64,000 nucleotides of DNA from Pseudoxanthomonas sp. SL93 (lineage in GTDB: Bacteria > Pseudomonadota > Gammaproteobacteria > Xanthomonadales > Xanthomonadaceae), in assembly GCF_026625825.1 (NCBI RefSeq), contig NZ_CP113065.1, forward strand, positions 3,711,501 to 3,775,500, read 5' to 3'. Positions 52,915 to 62,574 of the stretch are shown here, piece after piece; position 1 is the first letter of the stretch; the number at the start of each line of letters is the position of its first letter. Position numbers and translations under genes: made by a program. The notes beneath the pieces were generated by a model, which did no database searches, was not told the DNA's origin, and was given only the letters and a program-made list of their open reading frames with translations.

Positions 52915-54135
52915 GCAGCTTCATCCCCACCGACGCCGACACCGCCTGTCGTCCCGCCACCGCCGCCGTGCGCGCCGGCATCGACCGCGATAACCGCCTA
53001 CGGTGCCGTCACGCCGCCCATCGTGCTCTCGTCCAACTTCAGCTTCGCCGGCTTCGCGCAGAAGCGCGAATACGACTACACGCGCAGCGGCAACCCCACG
53101 CGCGACCTGCTGGCCGAGGCGCTGTCCGAACTGGAAGGCGGCGCAGGCGCCGTCATCACCGCGACCGGCATGGGTGCGATCACGCTGGTGCTCAACGCGC
53201 TGCTGGAGCCGGGCGACCGCCTGGTGGTGCCGCATGACGCGTACGGCGGCAGCTGGCGCCTGTTCAACGCGCTGGCGAAGAAGGGCCACTTCGAACTGAT
53301 CACCGCCGACCTGACCGATCCGCGCTCGCTGGCCGATGCGCTGGCACAGTCGCCCAAGCTGGTGCTGATCGAAACCCCGTCCAATCCGCTGCTGCGCATC
53401 ACCGACCTGCGCTTCGTCATCGAAGCCGCACACAAGGCCGGCGCGCGCACGGTGGTGGACAACACCTTCCTGTCGCCCGCGCTGCAGACGCCGATCGAAT
53501 TCGGCGCCGATGTCGTGCTGCATTCCACCACCAAGTACATCAACGGCCACAGCGACGTGGTCGGTGGCGCGGTGGTGGCGCGCGATGCGGAAACCCACCA
53601 GCAGCTGGTCTGGTGGGCGAATGCGCTGGGCCTGACCGGATCGCCGTTCGACAGCTTCCTGACGCTGCGCGGGCTGCGCACGCTGGATGCGCGCCTGCGC
53701 GTGCACCAGGAGAATGCCGATGCCATCGCGGCCTTGCTGGATGGGCATCCGGTGGTGTCGAAGGTGTACTTCCCGGGCCTGGCGACGCATCCGGGGCATG
53801 CGGTCGCCGCGCGTCAGCAGAAGGGTTTCGGCGCCATGCTGAGCGTCGAGCTGGAGGGCGGCGAAGAAGCCGTGCGCGCCTTCGTCGAAGGCCTGCGTTA
53901 CTTCACGCTGGCCGAGTCGCTGGGCGGGGTGGAAAGCCTGGTCGCGCATCCGGCGACGATGACGCATGCGGCGATGACCCCGGAAGCGCGCGCCAAGGCC
54001 GGCATCTCCGACGGCCTGCTGCGCCTGTCGGTGGGCATCGAATCCACCGATGACCTGCTGGCCGACATCGGTGCCGCCCTGGCGCGCGCCGAAGCCGTGG
54101 TGGCGGACTCCAAACGCAGGCTCGCCGACGCATGA
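52911..54135 (+). pseudogene. metB: Cystathionine gamma-synthase metB with a one-base insertion frameshift
   Basis: The ATG at 52911 (ATGA overlap with metX) begins MSSFIPTDADTACRPATAAVRAGIDRD, and the matching continuation YGAVTPPIVLSSNFSF appears one frame later. Deleting one A of the AA at 52992-52993 restores a continuous frame of about 407 residues. The downstream part has all PLP-enzyme motifs: YDYTRSGNPTRDLLAEALSELEGG, VVPHDAYGGSWRLF, the lysine in STTKYINGHSD (K208 in the restored frame) and TLAESLGGVESLV. As written, translation could only restart at GTG 53023, losing about 37 residues. Either a sequencing error or a real mutation; the function would be O-succinylhomoserine plus cysteine to cystathionine. 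Confidence 0.88.
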
Positions 54136-55205
54136 GCACCGTCGTCCGGCTGGCGACCGCGCCGCGTGCCGCACCGAAACTGGCGCTGTTGGGCACGGGC
54201 GTGGTGGGCAGTGCGTTCGTCGCGCGCTACCAGCGCCTGCAGGAGCGCGCATTGCCGGTGCCCACGCTGGCGTGGCTGGCCAACTCGCGCGCCTTGCAGC
54301 CCTGCGACGTATCCGCACGTCAGGCGCTGGACGACGCCAACCAGGCTGCCGCCCGTACAGACGATCTGCCCCCGTGGGCCGAAGGCGAAGCGTTGCGTGC
54401 AGGCGATATCGTGGTCGACGCCACCGCCAGCGAAACGGTCGCCGACTGGCATGCGGAGTGGCTGTCGCGGGGCGTGCATGTGGTGACGGCCAACAAGCTG
54501 GGAAGCGGCAGCTCGCTGCCGCGCGCGCAGGCCATCGCGCGGGCACGCGCGGATTCCGGCGCGCGCTACGGCGATGCCGCCACCGTCGGCGCGGGACTGC
54601 CGCTGCTGCGCAGCCTGCGTGCGCTGGTGGCCGGTGGCGACCGCATCCATCGCGTCGAAGGCGTGCTTTCGGGTTCACTGGCGTGGCTGTTCAACCATTA
54701 CGACGGCATGCGCGCGTTCTCCGGTTTCGTCCGGCAGGCGCGACAGGCGGGTTTCACGGAGCCCGACCCGCGGCTGGACCTGTCCGGCGAGGACGTGCGG
54801 CGCAAGTTGCTGATCCTGGCGCGTGCGGCGGGGTTCCCGTTGCACGCCGAAGATGTGCGCGTGGAATCGCTGGTGCCGGCGGAACTTGCCGCACTGCCGC
54901 TAGCGGAACTGGACGCCGCGCTGCCCCAGCTGGATGCGCCGCTGGCGACGCGTTTCAAGGACGCATACCGGAACGGTGCGCGCCTGCGTTTCCTCGGCCG
55001 CTTCGATGCCGAACGCGCCAGCGTCGGCCTGCAGGCATTGCCGGCCGATCATCCGCTGTGCGGCGGTGGCGGCACCGACAACCGCGTGGCGATCTACAGC
55101 GACCGCTACCCCGAACAGCCGCTGGTGGTGCAGGGTCCGGGCGCCGGCGCGGACGTCACCGCGGCGGCGCTGCTGGATGACGTGCTGGCCATCTCGCGGG
55201 CGTAG
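54132..55205 (+). CDS. hom: Homoserine dehydrogenase (monofunctional)
   Basis: The 357-residue NADPH-dependent dehydrogenase has the N-terminal dinucleotide motif LALLGTGVVGSAFVARYQRL, VVDATASETVADWH, HVVTANKLGSGSS and GARYGDAATVGAGLPLLRSLRAL. The homoserine-DH signature IHRVEGVLSGSLAWLFNHYD is followed by GFTEPDPRLDLSGEDVRRKLLILAR. No ACT or aspartokinase domain is fused, so feedback control may be through the riboswitch. It makes homoserine from aspartate semialdehyde, the substrate of metX in the same operon. It overlaps the metB stop by ATGA. Confidence 0.95.
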   Translation: MSTVVRLATAPRAAPKLALLGTGVVGSAFVARYQRLQERALPVPTLAWLANSRALQPCDVSARQALDDANQAAARTDDLPPWAEGEALRAGDIVVDATASETVADWHAEWLSRGVHVVTANKLGSGSSLPRAQAIARARADSGARYGDAATVGAGLPLLRSLRALVAGGDRIHRVEGVLSGSLAWLFNHYDGMRAFSGFVRQARQAGFTEPDPRLDLSGEDVRRKLLILARAAGFPLHAEDVRVESLVPAELAALPLAELDAALPQLDAPLATRFKDAYRNGARLRFLGRFDAERASVGLQALPADHPLCGGGGTDNRVAIYSDRYPEQPLVVQGPGAGADVTAAALLDDVLAISRA

Positions 55206-55220
55206 TCGCTGCGGGACGTG

Positions 55221-56216
55221 TCAGGGTTTCAAGCCCGCCAGCAACGCCGTGTTAAACCGCTCCGGGGCCTCCACCTGCGGTGAATGCCCCAGATCATCGA
55301 ATTCGACCAGCGCCGCGCCGGGAATCGCCGTGGCGGCACGCCTGCCAAGCGCAGGGTAGTCGCCCAGCCGCTTCGCCAGCTCGGGCGGCGCCAGATCCTT
55401 GCCGATGGCGGTGCGGTCCTTCTGGCCGATGAAGAGGGTCGTCGGTACGTTGATCCGCGGAAATTCGTGGACGACGGGCTGGTTGAACACCATGTCGGAC
55501 GTCAGTGCCTGGCTCCAGGCCACCGCCGCCTTGCCTTCACCCGCGTACATGCCGCCGAGCATCCGCACCCAGCGCTCGTACTCCGGCTTCCATTCACCGC
55601 CGTAATACACGGTGCGCTGGTAATCGCGGATGGTGTCGAACGAGGTCTTCAGTTCGCGCGCGTACCAGGCGTCGATGCTCCGCCATGGCACGCCGCTGGC
55701 CTTCCAGTCTTCCAGCCCGATCGGATTGACCAGCACCAACTGCTGCGTGGCCTGCGGATACTGCAACGCGTAGCGGGTGGCCAGCATGCCGCCCATCGAA
55801 TGTCCGACGATCACCGCGCGCTCGATGCCGAGCCCCGTGAGCAGCGCATGCGTGTTGGCGGCCAGCTGGTCGAACGAGTACTGGTAGCGCGGCGGCTTGG
55901 CTGACTTGCAGAACCCGATCTGGTCCGGCGCTATCACGCGATAGCCCGCCGCCGTCAACGCGGTGATCGCCGATGCCCAGGTGGCGGCGCAGAAGTTCTT
56001 GCCGTGCAGCAGCACCACGGTCCGGCCGTTGGGGGTTGCCGGTGCGACATCCAGGTAGGCCATCTGCAGCGCCTGGTCCTGCGACGCGAAGTCGAAGTAC
56101 CGCACCGGATGCGGATAGTCGAATCCTTCCAGTCGTGCGCCGTAGGTCGTGGTGGTGGGCGTCTGTGCGGAGGCGGTGGCCGCCAGCAGCATCAGCGCGA
56201 TGGCAGGGATCTTCAT
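55221..56216 (-). CDS. Exported alpha/beta hydrolase
   Basis: The ATG at 56216 gives 331 residues with a signal peptide (KIPAIALMLLAATASA). The hydrolase motifs are VVLLHGKNFCAATWASAI, nucleophile serine in VIVGHSMGGMLATRYAL, IGLEDWKASGVPWRS, acid region TLFIGQKDRTAIGK and histidine in DDLGHSPQVEAPE. It is a periplasmic or secreted esterase/lipase-type enzyme of unknown substrate. It is convergent with hom (15 bases between stops) and follows the GGDEF gene in the same direction. Confidence 0.85.
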   Translation of the reverse strand: MKIPAIALMLLAATASAQTPTTTTYGARLEGFDYPHPVRYFDFASQDQALQMAYLDVAPATPNGRTVVLLHGKNFCAATWASAITALTAAGYRVIAPDQIGFCKSAKPPRYQYSFDQLAANTHALLTGLGIERAVIVGHSMGGMLATRYALQYPQATQQLVLVNPIGLEDWKASGVPWRSIDAWYARELKTSFDTIRDYQRTVYYGGEWKPEYERWVRMLGGMYAGEGKAAVAWSQALTSDMVFNQPVVHEFPRINVPTTLFIGQKDRTAIGKDLAPPELAKRLGDYPALGRRAATAIPGAALVEFDDLGHSPQVEAPERFNTALLAGLKP

Positions 56217-56305
56217 CGTGGGGTAGACCTGTTGCGGGAAGCCGGCAAGCCTAGCGTGCATGCCGCCCGCGCGTGTCAATACGGCGTTGCCTGGGCGGAC
56301 GCTGT

Positions 56306-59300
56306 CTATTGGCCCGGGTGATGCGGCCCGTGCAGTTGCAGGCAGCCCGCGCGCACCAGTTCCGCCGGATCGCGGCGCAGCGTGTCTTCGCCCAGGTCGG
56401 GCAGGGGTGCCGTACCGAGGGCGTAGTGCGCCCAACCGTTCCTGCCATCGGCCTTGACCTGGTACAGCGCGCGATCGGCCAAGGAAACCAACTGCTCCCA
56501 GCCGAGCAGGTCGGGTGCCTGCGGAAAGGGGGGATAGCCGATCAGTCCCAGCGACGCGGTGACCTTGAGGGTTTCCTGGCCGGTTTCCACCGGGGTGCAC
56601 GCGATGGTGGTGCAGATGCGCCGCCCCATTGCATGCAGTTCATGGCGCGGCATCGGGCGGAACACCAGCAGGAATTCCTCGCCGCCCCAGCGGATGACGT
56701 AATCGCCCTCGCGCGCCAGCGTGCGCAGGCGATGCGCGATGGCCTGCAGGACGCGATCGCCGGCCTGATGGCCGTGGCTGTCGTTGATGGATTTGAAGTG
56801 GTCGATGTCCAGCAGCGCGAATGCCAGCACGTCCGCGCCGGCAGCAAAACCGCGGTGCCGCTGGTAGTAGGCGATGTCGATGGGCAACTGCTGGGCCAGG
56901 TAGCGCCGGTTGTGCAGCCCGGTCAGCGGATCGGTCAGGCTGATCGCCTGCAGCCGCTGGTTGGCCTGCTGAAGATCCACCGTGCGCTGCTGGACCAGTT
57001 TCTCCAGCACCGTGCGCTGCCGCGTATGCCGGCGCAGCAGCCAGCGGTTCCACAGCATCACCAGCCCCGCCAGCACCAGCCCGAGCAGGGCATAGAACCA
57101 GGCGCTCTCGAAGAAGCGCGGTGCGATGCTGAAGGGCAGTCTTGCCGATACGCGGCTGGACAGGCCGCTGTTGTTCGTCCCGATGACTTCGAAGACGTAC
57201 TCGCCCGCCGGCAGGTTGGTGTAGGTCGCGCTGCGCTGATGCGGGTCGTCGAGCAGTTTCCAGTCGGTGTCGTAACCATCCAGGCGGTAGCGGATGTCGA
57301 TGTGGTCGGCCGCCTGGAAGCTGAGCGTGGTGAACTCGAAACGCAGGTCGCGCGTGGTGCTGGGCAGCGACCAGTCGGCCGCGGTATCGGCCGCCCGCCA
57401 CTGGCCGGAGACCTGCACGCGTTCGATCACCGATTCCGGCAGGTAGTCGTTGGCCAGGTCCTGGTCGGTCTCCATCACCACCACGCCATCGCGCGTGGGC
57501 AGCCACAGGGCGTGGTCGACGAGGAAGCCGCGACTGTTGCCCGCGCCGTTGCAGCAGTCGCCCTTCTGCCCGCCGTGGCGGTCGCCGCGTTCGTTCAACA
57601 GGGTCCTGGCCTCGATCCGGAAGGCGGGATCCTCGGCGGCCATCAGCACGTCGGCCACGGCAACCCGGTAGATGCCCCGCAATCCGCCGACCCACAGGAA
57701 GCCGTCGTCCTCTTCAGCGAAGAAGAACGGCGCATTGGCGGGAATGCCGCGGCGCTTGTCCAGCCGCGTCCAGCGCTGTCCGTTGAACAGCAGCATCACT
57801 TCTTCCGACAGCGCGCCGGCCACCCATTGGCCACCGGCGAGTTCGTGCAGCGCGACGATATGCGGCGCTTCAAGGCCCGATCCGGTCAATGGAATGCGTT
57901 GCAGCCGCTCGTCGATGAATTCGTACAGGCCGCTCTGCGTGCCGACCAGCAGCCGTCCATCCCGCGTCTCCATCAGCACGCGCACGCGGATGTCCTGCAG
58001 TCCGGCCTCGCCGGCGTAGTGGCGCAGGCGTTCGCCGCCGTCCCAGCGGAACAGGCCCTTGCTGGTGGCGAACCACAACCGTTTCTGCTGGTCGCGCAGC
58101 ATGCCGTTGATCTGGGCGGCATCCATGGGTGCCAGGAAACCAGGCCGCTGCACGCGGCCGTCGCGGTAGAGCGCGGCACCATCGCGCGTGCCGATCCAGG
58201 TCTGGTCCTGTTCGGCCAGCAGCGTGTAGGCGGCAGGGTGGGGCAGGTCCTTGCCCTGCGCCACGCTGCGGAAGCGCCCGCCCTCGAACACACTGACGCC
58301 ATCGTCGCTGCCCACCCAGGTGCGTCCCTGCGGGTCCTGGGCGATGGACCAGAGCAACGGTTGGGCGAGGCCTTCGGCGCGGCTGAAGCGCCGGGTCCAC
58401 CCGTTCCACACCCGGCTGGCGCCTTCACTGTTGCTGCCCAGCCAGAGGTTGGATTCGCGGTCCTCGTAGAACACGCGGATCTCGGCGAGTGCACCGCTGG
58501 CGCCGATGCGTTCCATCAGTCGCCCACCGCGCATGCGATACAGGGTGTCCTTGGTGCTCGCCCACAGGATGCCGTCGCGGTCCTCGTGCAGGGCCTGCAC
58601 GCCGCCATTGGTGGCCGGCACGTCGGCCTGGGGCCGCCAATGGTCGCCTTCAAGCACGTAAAGGCCGGTATCGCCGCCGGCCCACCAACGGCCGTCATGC
58701 CGGGCCAGCGAAGTGACCGTCGCCGCCTCGGCACCGGCGGGCAGGCGCAGGGCGCGCGCCTCGCGACCTCCGAAGACGTGCACGCGGCCACGCCCGCCCA
58801 CCCAGAGCTGCTCCGCCTCGTCCACCCGCAACGACAGCGCGCCACCCTCGTCCATGGCATGCAGGGTGCGCAGCGCATCGGCTTCCACGATCATCACGCC
58901 GCGGTCGGTGGCCGCCAGCACCCGTCCCTGGGCGTCCAGCTGCAACGCGCGGACGTCGACCACGCCGGCGGCCTCTCCCGCTGCCAGCGGCACGGCCGTG
59001 ACCTGGTTGCCGCGGCGCACGGCCAACCCCTGCGGCGTGCCGATCCACAGGCGCCCCTGCCGGTCCGACTGCAGCGCCTGGATCCACGTGCTGGGCAGTC
59101 CGGGCGTGTTGTCCAGGTCGAAATTGGTGAAGCGCACGCCGTCGAAGCGGCTCAGGCCGGCCTGGGTGCCGAACCACAGGTAGCCGGGCCGGTCCTGCGC
59201 AATGGCGATGACGCTCAGCTGGGGCAGGCCCTGTTCCAGGTTCCAGCTGTTGCGCACGTAGTGGTGGAACGATTTCGACGGGTCCAGCGCGTGCGCCGTC

Positions 59301-59317
59301 GGGCAAAGCGCGGCCAT
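56306..59317 (-). CDS. Two-component-regulator-propeller diguanylate cyclase (GGDEF)
   Basis: The 1003 residues from ATG 59317 cover seven-bladed Reg_prop propeller repeats (for example GYLWFGTQAGLSRFDGVRF, GRLWIGTPQGLAV, RTWVGSDDGVSVFEGG), a Y_Y_Y domain (FTTLSFQAADHIDIRYRLDGYDTDWKLL), one transmembrane segment (ESAWFYALLGLVLAGLVMLW), a coiled coil and an active GGDEF domain with GGEEF at 878-882. It should make c-di-GMP in response to a periplasmic ligand. The ATG gives only ten residues before a signal cleavage-like site (CPTAHALDP); 39 in-frame codons upstream (RRLAVWCLPLLGG) look like the rest of a signal peptide but lack ATG, GTG or TTG, so the start is uncertain. Confidence 0.9.
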   Translation of the reverse strand: MAALCPTAHALDPSKSFHHYVRNSWNLEQGLPQLSVIAIAQDRPGYLWFGTQAGLSRFDGVRFTNFDLDNTPGLPSTWIQALQSDRQGRLWIGTPQGLAVRRGNQVTAVPLAAGEAAGVVDVRALQLDAQGRVLAATDRGVMIVEADALRTLHAMDEGGALSLRVDEAEQLWVGGRGRVHVFGGREARALRLPAGAEAATVTSLARHDGRWWAGGDTGLYVLEGDHWRPQADVPATNGGVQALHEDRDGILWASTKDTLYRMRGGRLMERIGASGALAEIRVFYEDRESNLWLGSNSEGASRVWNGWTRRFSRAEGLAQPLLWSIAQDPQGRTWVGSDDGVSVFEGGRFRSVAQGKDLPHPAAYTLLAEQDQTWIGTRDGAALYRDGRVQRPGFLAPMDAAQINGMLRDQQKRLWFATSKGLFRWDGGERLRHYAGEAGLQDIRVRVLMETRDGRLLVGTQSGLYEFIDERLQRIPLTGSGLEAPHIVALHELAGGQWVAGALSEEVMLLFNGQRWTRLDKRRGIPANAPFFFAEEDDGFLWVGGLRGIYRVAVADVLMAAEDPAFRIEARTLLNERGDRHGGQKGDCCNGAGNSRGFLVDHALWLPTRDGVVVMETDQDLANDYLPESVIERVQVSGQWRAADTAADWSLPSTTRDLRFEFTTLSFQAADHIDIRYRLDGYDTDWKLLDDPHQRSATYTNLPAGEYVFEVIGTNNSGLSSRVSARLPFSIAPRFFESAWFYALLGLVLAGLVMLWNRWLLRRHTRQRTVLEKLVQQRTVDLQQANQRLQAISLTDPLTGLHNRRYLAQQLPIDIAYYQRHRGFAAGADVLAFALLDIDHFKSINDSHGHQAGDRVLQAIAHRLRTLAREGDYVIRWGGEEFLLVFRPMPRHELHAMGRRICTTIACTPVETGQETLKVTASLGLIGYPPFPQAPDLLGWEQLVSLADRALYQVKADGRNGWAHYALGTAPLPDLGEDTLRRDPAELVRAGCLQLHGPHHPGQ

Positions 59318-59649
59318 CCCGCCCAGCAGGGGCAGGCACCAGACCGCCAGCCTGCGCCGCCAGGAAGGCCGGTCGAGGCTGGCCTCGTCCGCGTGGCTGG
59401 ACAGGGCCGTTCTCCGGTAAGCGTGTTTACCAATCTACGGTATCGGCGCGTGCACGCCACGCTAAAGGGGGCGGGCGCTCTTGTGCCACGGTCGGGCACC
59501 GCTCACGGGAGGTCGTGCAGGGCGCCGGGGCTGCGCCTCGGTCCTGGGTCTTCGCCGATCTGTCTACCGGGCCGGTGGGGAGGTGTCCCGGCGGGCGCCG
59601 GCCCACGGCCCGCCTCGTATCGCCATCGGCGGAGGCCGGAGCCGGCCCG
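59318..59649. other. Intergenic region between sdaA and the GGDEF gene
   Basis: The 332 bases hold the missing N-terminal coding sequence of the GGDEF gene (about 59318-59433) and an inverted repeat GGCGGGC (59590-59596)/GCCCGCC (59608-59614) that may end sdaA transcription on the minus strand, without a T-run. No other gene is seen. Confidence 0.5.
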
Positions 59650-61032
59650 TCAGCACTCGATGACGTTCACCGCCAGTCCGCCGCGACTGGTTTCCTTGTA
59701 CTTGTCCTGCATGTCGCGGCCGGTGTCGCGCATGGTCTTGATGACCTTGTCCAGGCTCACCTTGTGCTTGCCGTCGCCGCGCATGGCCATGCGGCTGGCG
59801 TTGATCGCCTTCACCGCGCCCATCGCGTTGCGCTCGATGCACGGGATCTGCACCAGCCCGCCGATTGGGTCGCAGGTCAGGCCCAGGTTGTGTTCCATGC
59901 CGATCTCGGCGGCGTTCTCGATCTGGCTGGGGGTGCCGCCGAGCGCGGCGACCAGGCCGCCGGCAGCCATCGAGCACGCCACGCCTACTTCGCCCTGGCA
60001 GCCGACTTCGGCACCGCTGATGCTGGCGTTCTCCTTGTAGAGAATGCCGATGGCGGCGGCGGTCAGCAGGAAGTCGAACACGCGCTGCTCGCTGGCGCCG
60101 GGGCAGAAGCGGTCGAAGTAGTGCAGCACCGAGGGAATGATGCCGGCCGCGCCGTTGGTGGGCGCGGTGACCACGCGGCCACCCGCGGCGTTTTCCTCGT
60201 TCACCGCCAAGGCGTACAGGTTGACCCAGTCCAGCACCGTCAGCGGGTCGCGCATCGCCGCTTCCGGCTTGCTGGACAGTTCGCGGTGCAGCGCCGGTGC
60301 GCGCCTCGACACGTGCAGGCCGCCGGGCAGGGTGCCTTCCTCGCGGATGCCGCGTGCCACGCATGACTGCATGGCGATCCAGATGGCGCGCAGGCCGTCG
60401 CGGATCTCTTCCTCGCTGCGCCAGCAGGTTTCGTTCTCGAACATCATCTGGGCGATGCTCAACCCGCTGCGCTGGCACTGGGCCAGCAGTTCGTCGCCGC
60501 TCTTGAACGGATAGGGCAGCGGCGTCTCGTCGGCAACGATGCGGTCCGAGGCGGCATCATCCTGGTTCACCACGAAGCCGCCGCCCACCGAGTAGTAGTC
60601 GCGCGTGGCGATCACCTCATCCTGCGCGTCGTAGGCGGTGAACCGCATGCCGTTGGTGTGGTAGGGCAGCTTCTGCCGCTTGTTCATCAGCAGGTCGCGC
60701 TTCTCGTCGAAGGCGATCGCATGCGTGCCGCCCAGCTGCAGCTGCTTCGCACCGCGGATGCGTTCCAGCGCGGGCGGAATGATGTCGGGGTCGATCTCGT
60801 TCGGGTAATGGCCCTCCAGCCCCATCAGCACGGCCTTGTCTGTGCCGTGGCCGCGGCCGGTCAGCGCCAGCGAGCCGAAGACTTCGGCGCGGATGCGGAC
60901 CACGTCGTGCAGGCGGCCGGGTTCGGCCAGCCAGCGGGCGACAAAACGCGCGGCGGCCCGCATGGGGCCGACCGTGTGGGAGGAACTGGGACCGATGCCG
61001 ATCTTGAAAAGGTCGAAAGTGCTGACTGCCAT
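59650..61032 (-). CDS. sdaA: L-serine ammonia-lyase (serine deaminase)
   Basis: The 460-residue enzyme starts [29 protein letters not shown], the SdaA beta-domain signature. It contains the iron-sulfur cysteine motifs of the alpha domain (for example [24 protein letters not shown] and [33 protein letters not shown]). It converts L-serine to pyruvate and ammonia with a 4Fe-4S cluster. It is divergent from the glutaredoxin-like gene across 64 bases. It links serine, which can be formed from glycine, with the glycine cleavage genes at 6.5-8.7 kb functionally, though not physically. Confidence 0.96.
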   Translation of the reverse strand: MAVSTFDLFKIGIGPSSSHTVGPMRAAARFVARWLAEPGRLHDVVRIRAEVFGSLALTGRGHGTDKAVLMGLEGHYPNEIDPDIIPPALERIRGAKQLQLGGTHAIAFDEKRDLLMNKRQKLPYHTNGMRFTAYDAQDEVIATRDYYSVGGGFVVNQDDAASDRIVADETPLPYPFKSGDELLAQCQRSGLSIAQMMFENETCWRSEEEIRDGLRAIWIAMQSCVARGIREEGTLPGGLHVSRRAPALHRELSSKPEAAMRDPLTVLDWVNLYALAVNEENAAGGRVVTAPTNGAAGIIPSVLHYFDRFCPGASEQRVFDFLLTAAAIGILYKENASISGAEVGCQGEVGVACSMAAGGLVAALGGTPSQIENAAEIGMEHNLGLTCDPIGGLVQIPCIERNAMGAVKAINASRMAMRGDGKHKVSLDKVIKTMRDTGRDMQDKYKETSRGGLAVNVIEC

Positions 61033-61096
61033 GCGGCGTATTCTATGCTGCCGGCGCGGACAACCCTTCCCGCGTCGCAGCAGATGGCCTGGACCG

Positions 61097-61327
61097 ATGA
61101 CGCCGATGCCCCTGATCCTCTACCAGCGCGACGATTGCCATCTCTGCGACCTCGCGCTGGAAGTACTGGCGCAGGCCCGGGTACCCGAGTTCGACAGCGT
61201 GTTCATCGACGGCGATGACGCCCTGGAGGCGCGGTATGGCGTGCGGGTTCCCGTGGTGCGTCGGAGCGACACGGGCATGGAACTCGACTGGCCGTTCGAT
61301 GCCGATACCGTGCGTGCATTGCTGTAG
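61097..61327 (+). CDS. Glutaredoxin-like protein (CxxC, DUF836 type)
   Basis: The ATG at 61097 gives 76 residues. It begins [51 protein letters not shown], a short thioredoxin-fold protein with the CHLC redox pair (about residues 14-17) and the cis-proline VPVV. It is the DUF836/YbbN-related small glutaredoxin class. Redox partner unknown. It is divergent from sdaA. Confidence 0.85.
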   Translation: MTPMPLILYQRDDCHLCDLALEVLAQARVPEFDSVFIDGDDALEARYGVRVPVVRRSDTGMELDWPFDADTVRALL

Positions 61328-61424
61328 GGCGAAGCTGTCCCCCCGCGGAACTTGCGACCAGGAGCGTGCCGTGTCGTCCGGCCGTCAGGGTAGGCTCCAC
61401 CATTTCTGTACCGAGGGTGTCCCC

Positions 61425-62012
61425 ATGCCGAGGATGCGGTGGCGGCTGCTGGCGTTCGTGGTCGTCGTGGCGACCGCACCGGCTGCGATCAGGAGCAATG
61501 CGAATGAAGGCAACGCGGCCCTGCTCCGGATGCACGGCGAATTCGTCGATGCCTTTGTGGACAGCCAGGGCTTCGGGATGCGGCGCGTCACGCCGATGAT
61601 GGCACGCATGCGCCATTATCAGTTCGAAGGGTTTGGCGAGGCCGCCCAATGTGTCTTCGACGTGGAACTGGTGGGCGTTGCGCGGCACGATCCTCCCGTC
61701 GTCCATGCTGCGACGTTCATGGGTTTCCAGCACAGTGACGGCGATGCCGGCGCGATGGCGCCATCCCCTTCGGTCCGCGGCTTTCAGGCGTGGGAGCGGA
61801 ATGGGTTGTCCCGGCTCATGGCCGGCGGAGACATCGTCGTGCAGGCCACCCCCCGTGGTGAGCGCATGATGGGTCCCATCCGCGCACGCCCAGACTGCTT
61901 GTCCTGCCACCGCGGCCACCGTGAGGGCGACGTACTGGGTGCCCTCAGCTACGGCCTTGGGCACATCGTGGCATCGCCGGACGATCCTGGCCGGCGTTCC
62001 TGTCGCCCGTGA
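61425..62012 (+). CDS. DUF3365-like heme-binding exported protein
   Basis: The 195-residue product has a signal peptide (RWRLLAFVVVVATAPAAIRSNA). It has a single heme c motif CLSCHRG near residue 163 in RPDCLSCHRGHREGDVLGALSYGL, preceded by PRGERMMGPI. This layout (heme-attaching CxxCH then GALSY) matches the Tll0287-like/DUF3365 family of sensor or electron-transfer proteins. ATG 61425 has a weak ribosome-binding site. It converges with the YceI gene (5 bases between stops). Confidence 0.75.
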   Translation: MPRMRWRLLAFVVVVATAPAAIRSNANEGNAALLRMHGEFVDAFVDSQGFGMRRVTPMMARMRHYQFEGFGEAAQCVFDVELVGVARHDPPVVHAATFMGFQHSDGDAGAMAPSPSVRGFQAWERNGLSRLMAGGDIVVQATPRGERMMGPIRARPDCLSCHRGHREGDVLGALSYGLGHIVASPDDPGRRSCRP

Positions 62013-62016
62013 AGGA

Positions 62017-62574
62017 TCAACGTGGCTTGAACACGACCTTCGTGCTGATCGCCACGTCATTCGGCAGGGTCGCGGTGTCGGCCCATTCGCCACCGCCAAC
62101 GCCGAAATCGAGGCGCTTGACCGTGGCCTTGCCACTGAGCACCGGCTGGGCGCCGGGGGTCCAGGTGAAGGTCAGCGTGACCGGCTTGCTGACGCCGCGT
62201 AGGGTCAGCGTGCCGTCGGCGGCGTACTGGTTGCCGCCCAGCGCGCGGAACTTGCTGGCCGTGTAGCGCGCCTGCGCGAACTTGGCGACATTGAAGAAAT
62301 CGGCGGTCGACAACGTTTCGTCGCGGTCACCGTTGCCGGTCTTGGTGCCGGCAAGCTGGATCACCACATCCAGTCGCGAGGCCGCCAGCTGCTTGGGGTC
62401 GAAGTTCGTCGTGGTGGCGAAACTGCCGAACCTGCCGGTGAACGTCTCGCCCTGGTAGTTGCTGGCGAACACCAGCGAAGAGCCGGGCGCCTGCACGTAA
62501 TCGGCGGCGATCGCCGGCGCGCTGGCCAGCAGCAGGAAGGCAAGCGCGACGCGCGCGCGGTCAGACAGTTTCAT
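62017..62574 (-). CDS. YceI family protein 1
   Basis: The ATG at 62574 overlaps the cytochrome b561 stop region by 14 bases and gives 185 residues. A signal peptide (RARVALAFLLLASAPAIA) precedes the YceI lipocalin-like fold: YVQAPGSSLVFASNYQGETFTGRFGSF, DETLSTADFFNVAKFAQARYTASKFRALGGNQYAADGTLTLRGVSKPVTLTF. YceI proteins bind isoprenoid lipids such as polyisoprenyl quinone in the periplasm. The pairing with cytochrome b561 and a second YceI is a known layout. Confidence 0.92.
   Translation of the reverse strand: MKLSDRARVALAFLLLASAPAIAADYVQAPGSSLVFASNYQGETFTGRFGSFATTTNFDPKQLAASRLDVVIQLAGTKTGNGDRDETLSTADFFNVAKFAQARYTASKFRALGGNQYAADGTLTLRGVSKPVTLTFTWTPGAQPVLSGKATVKRLDFGVGGGEWADTATLPNDVAISTKVVFKPR

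Noticed and set aside
56273..60040. 1255-codon open frame on the plus strand
   Set aside because: Antisense to the propeller-GGDEF gene and part of sdaA, both with clear family motifs.
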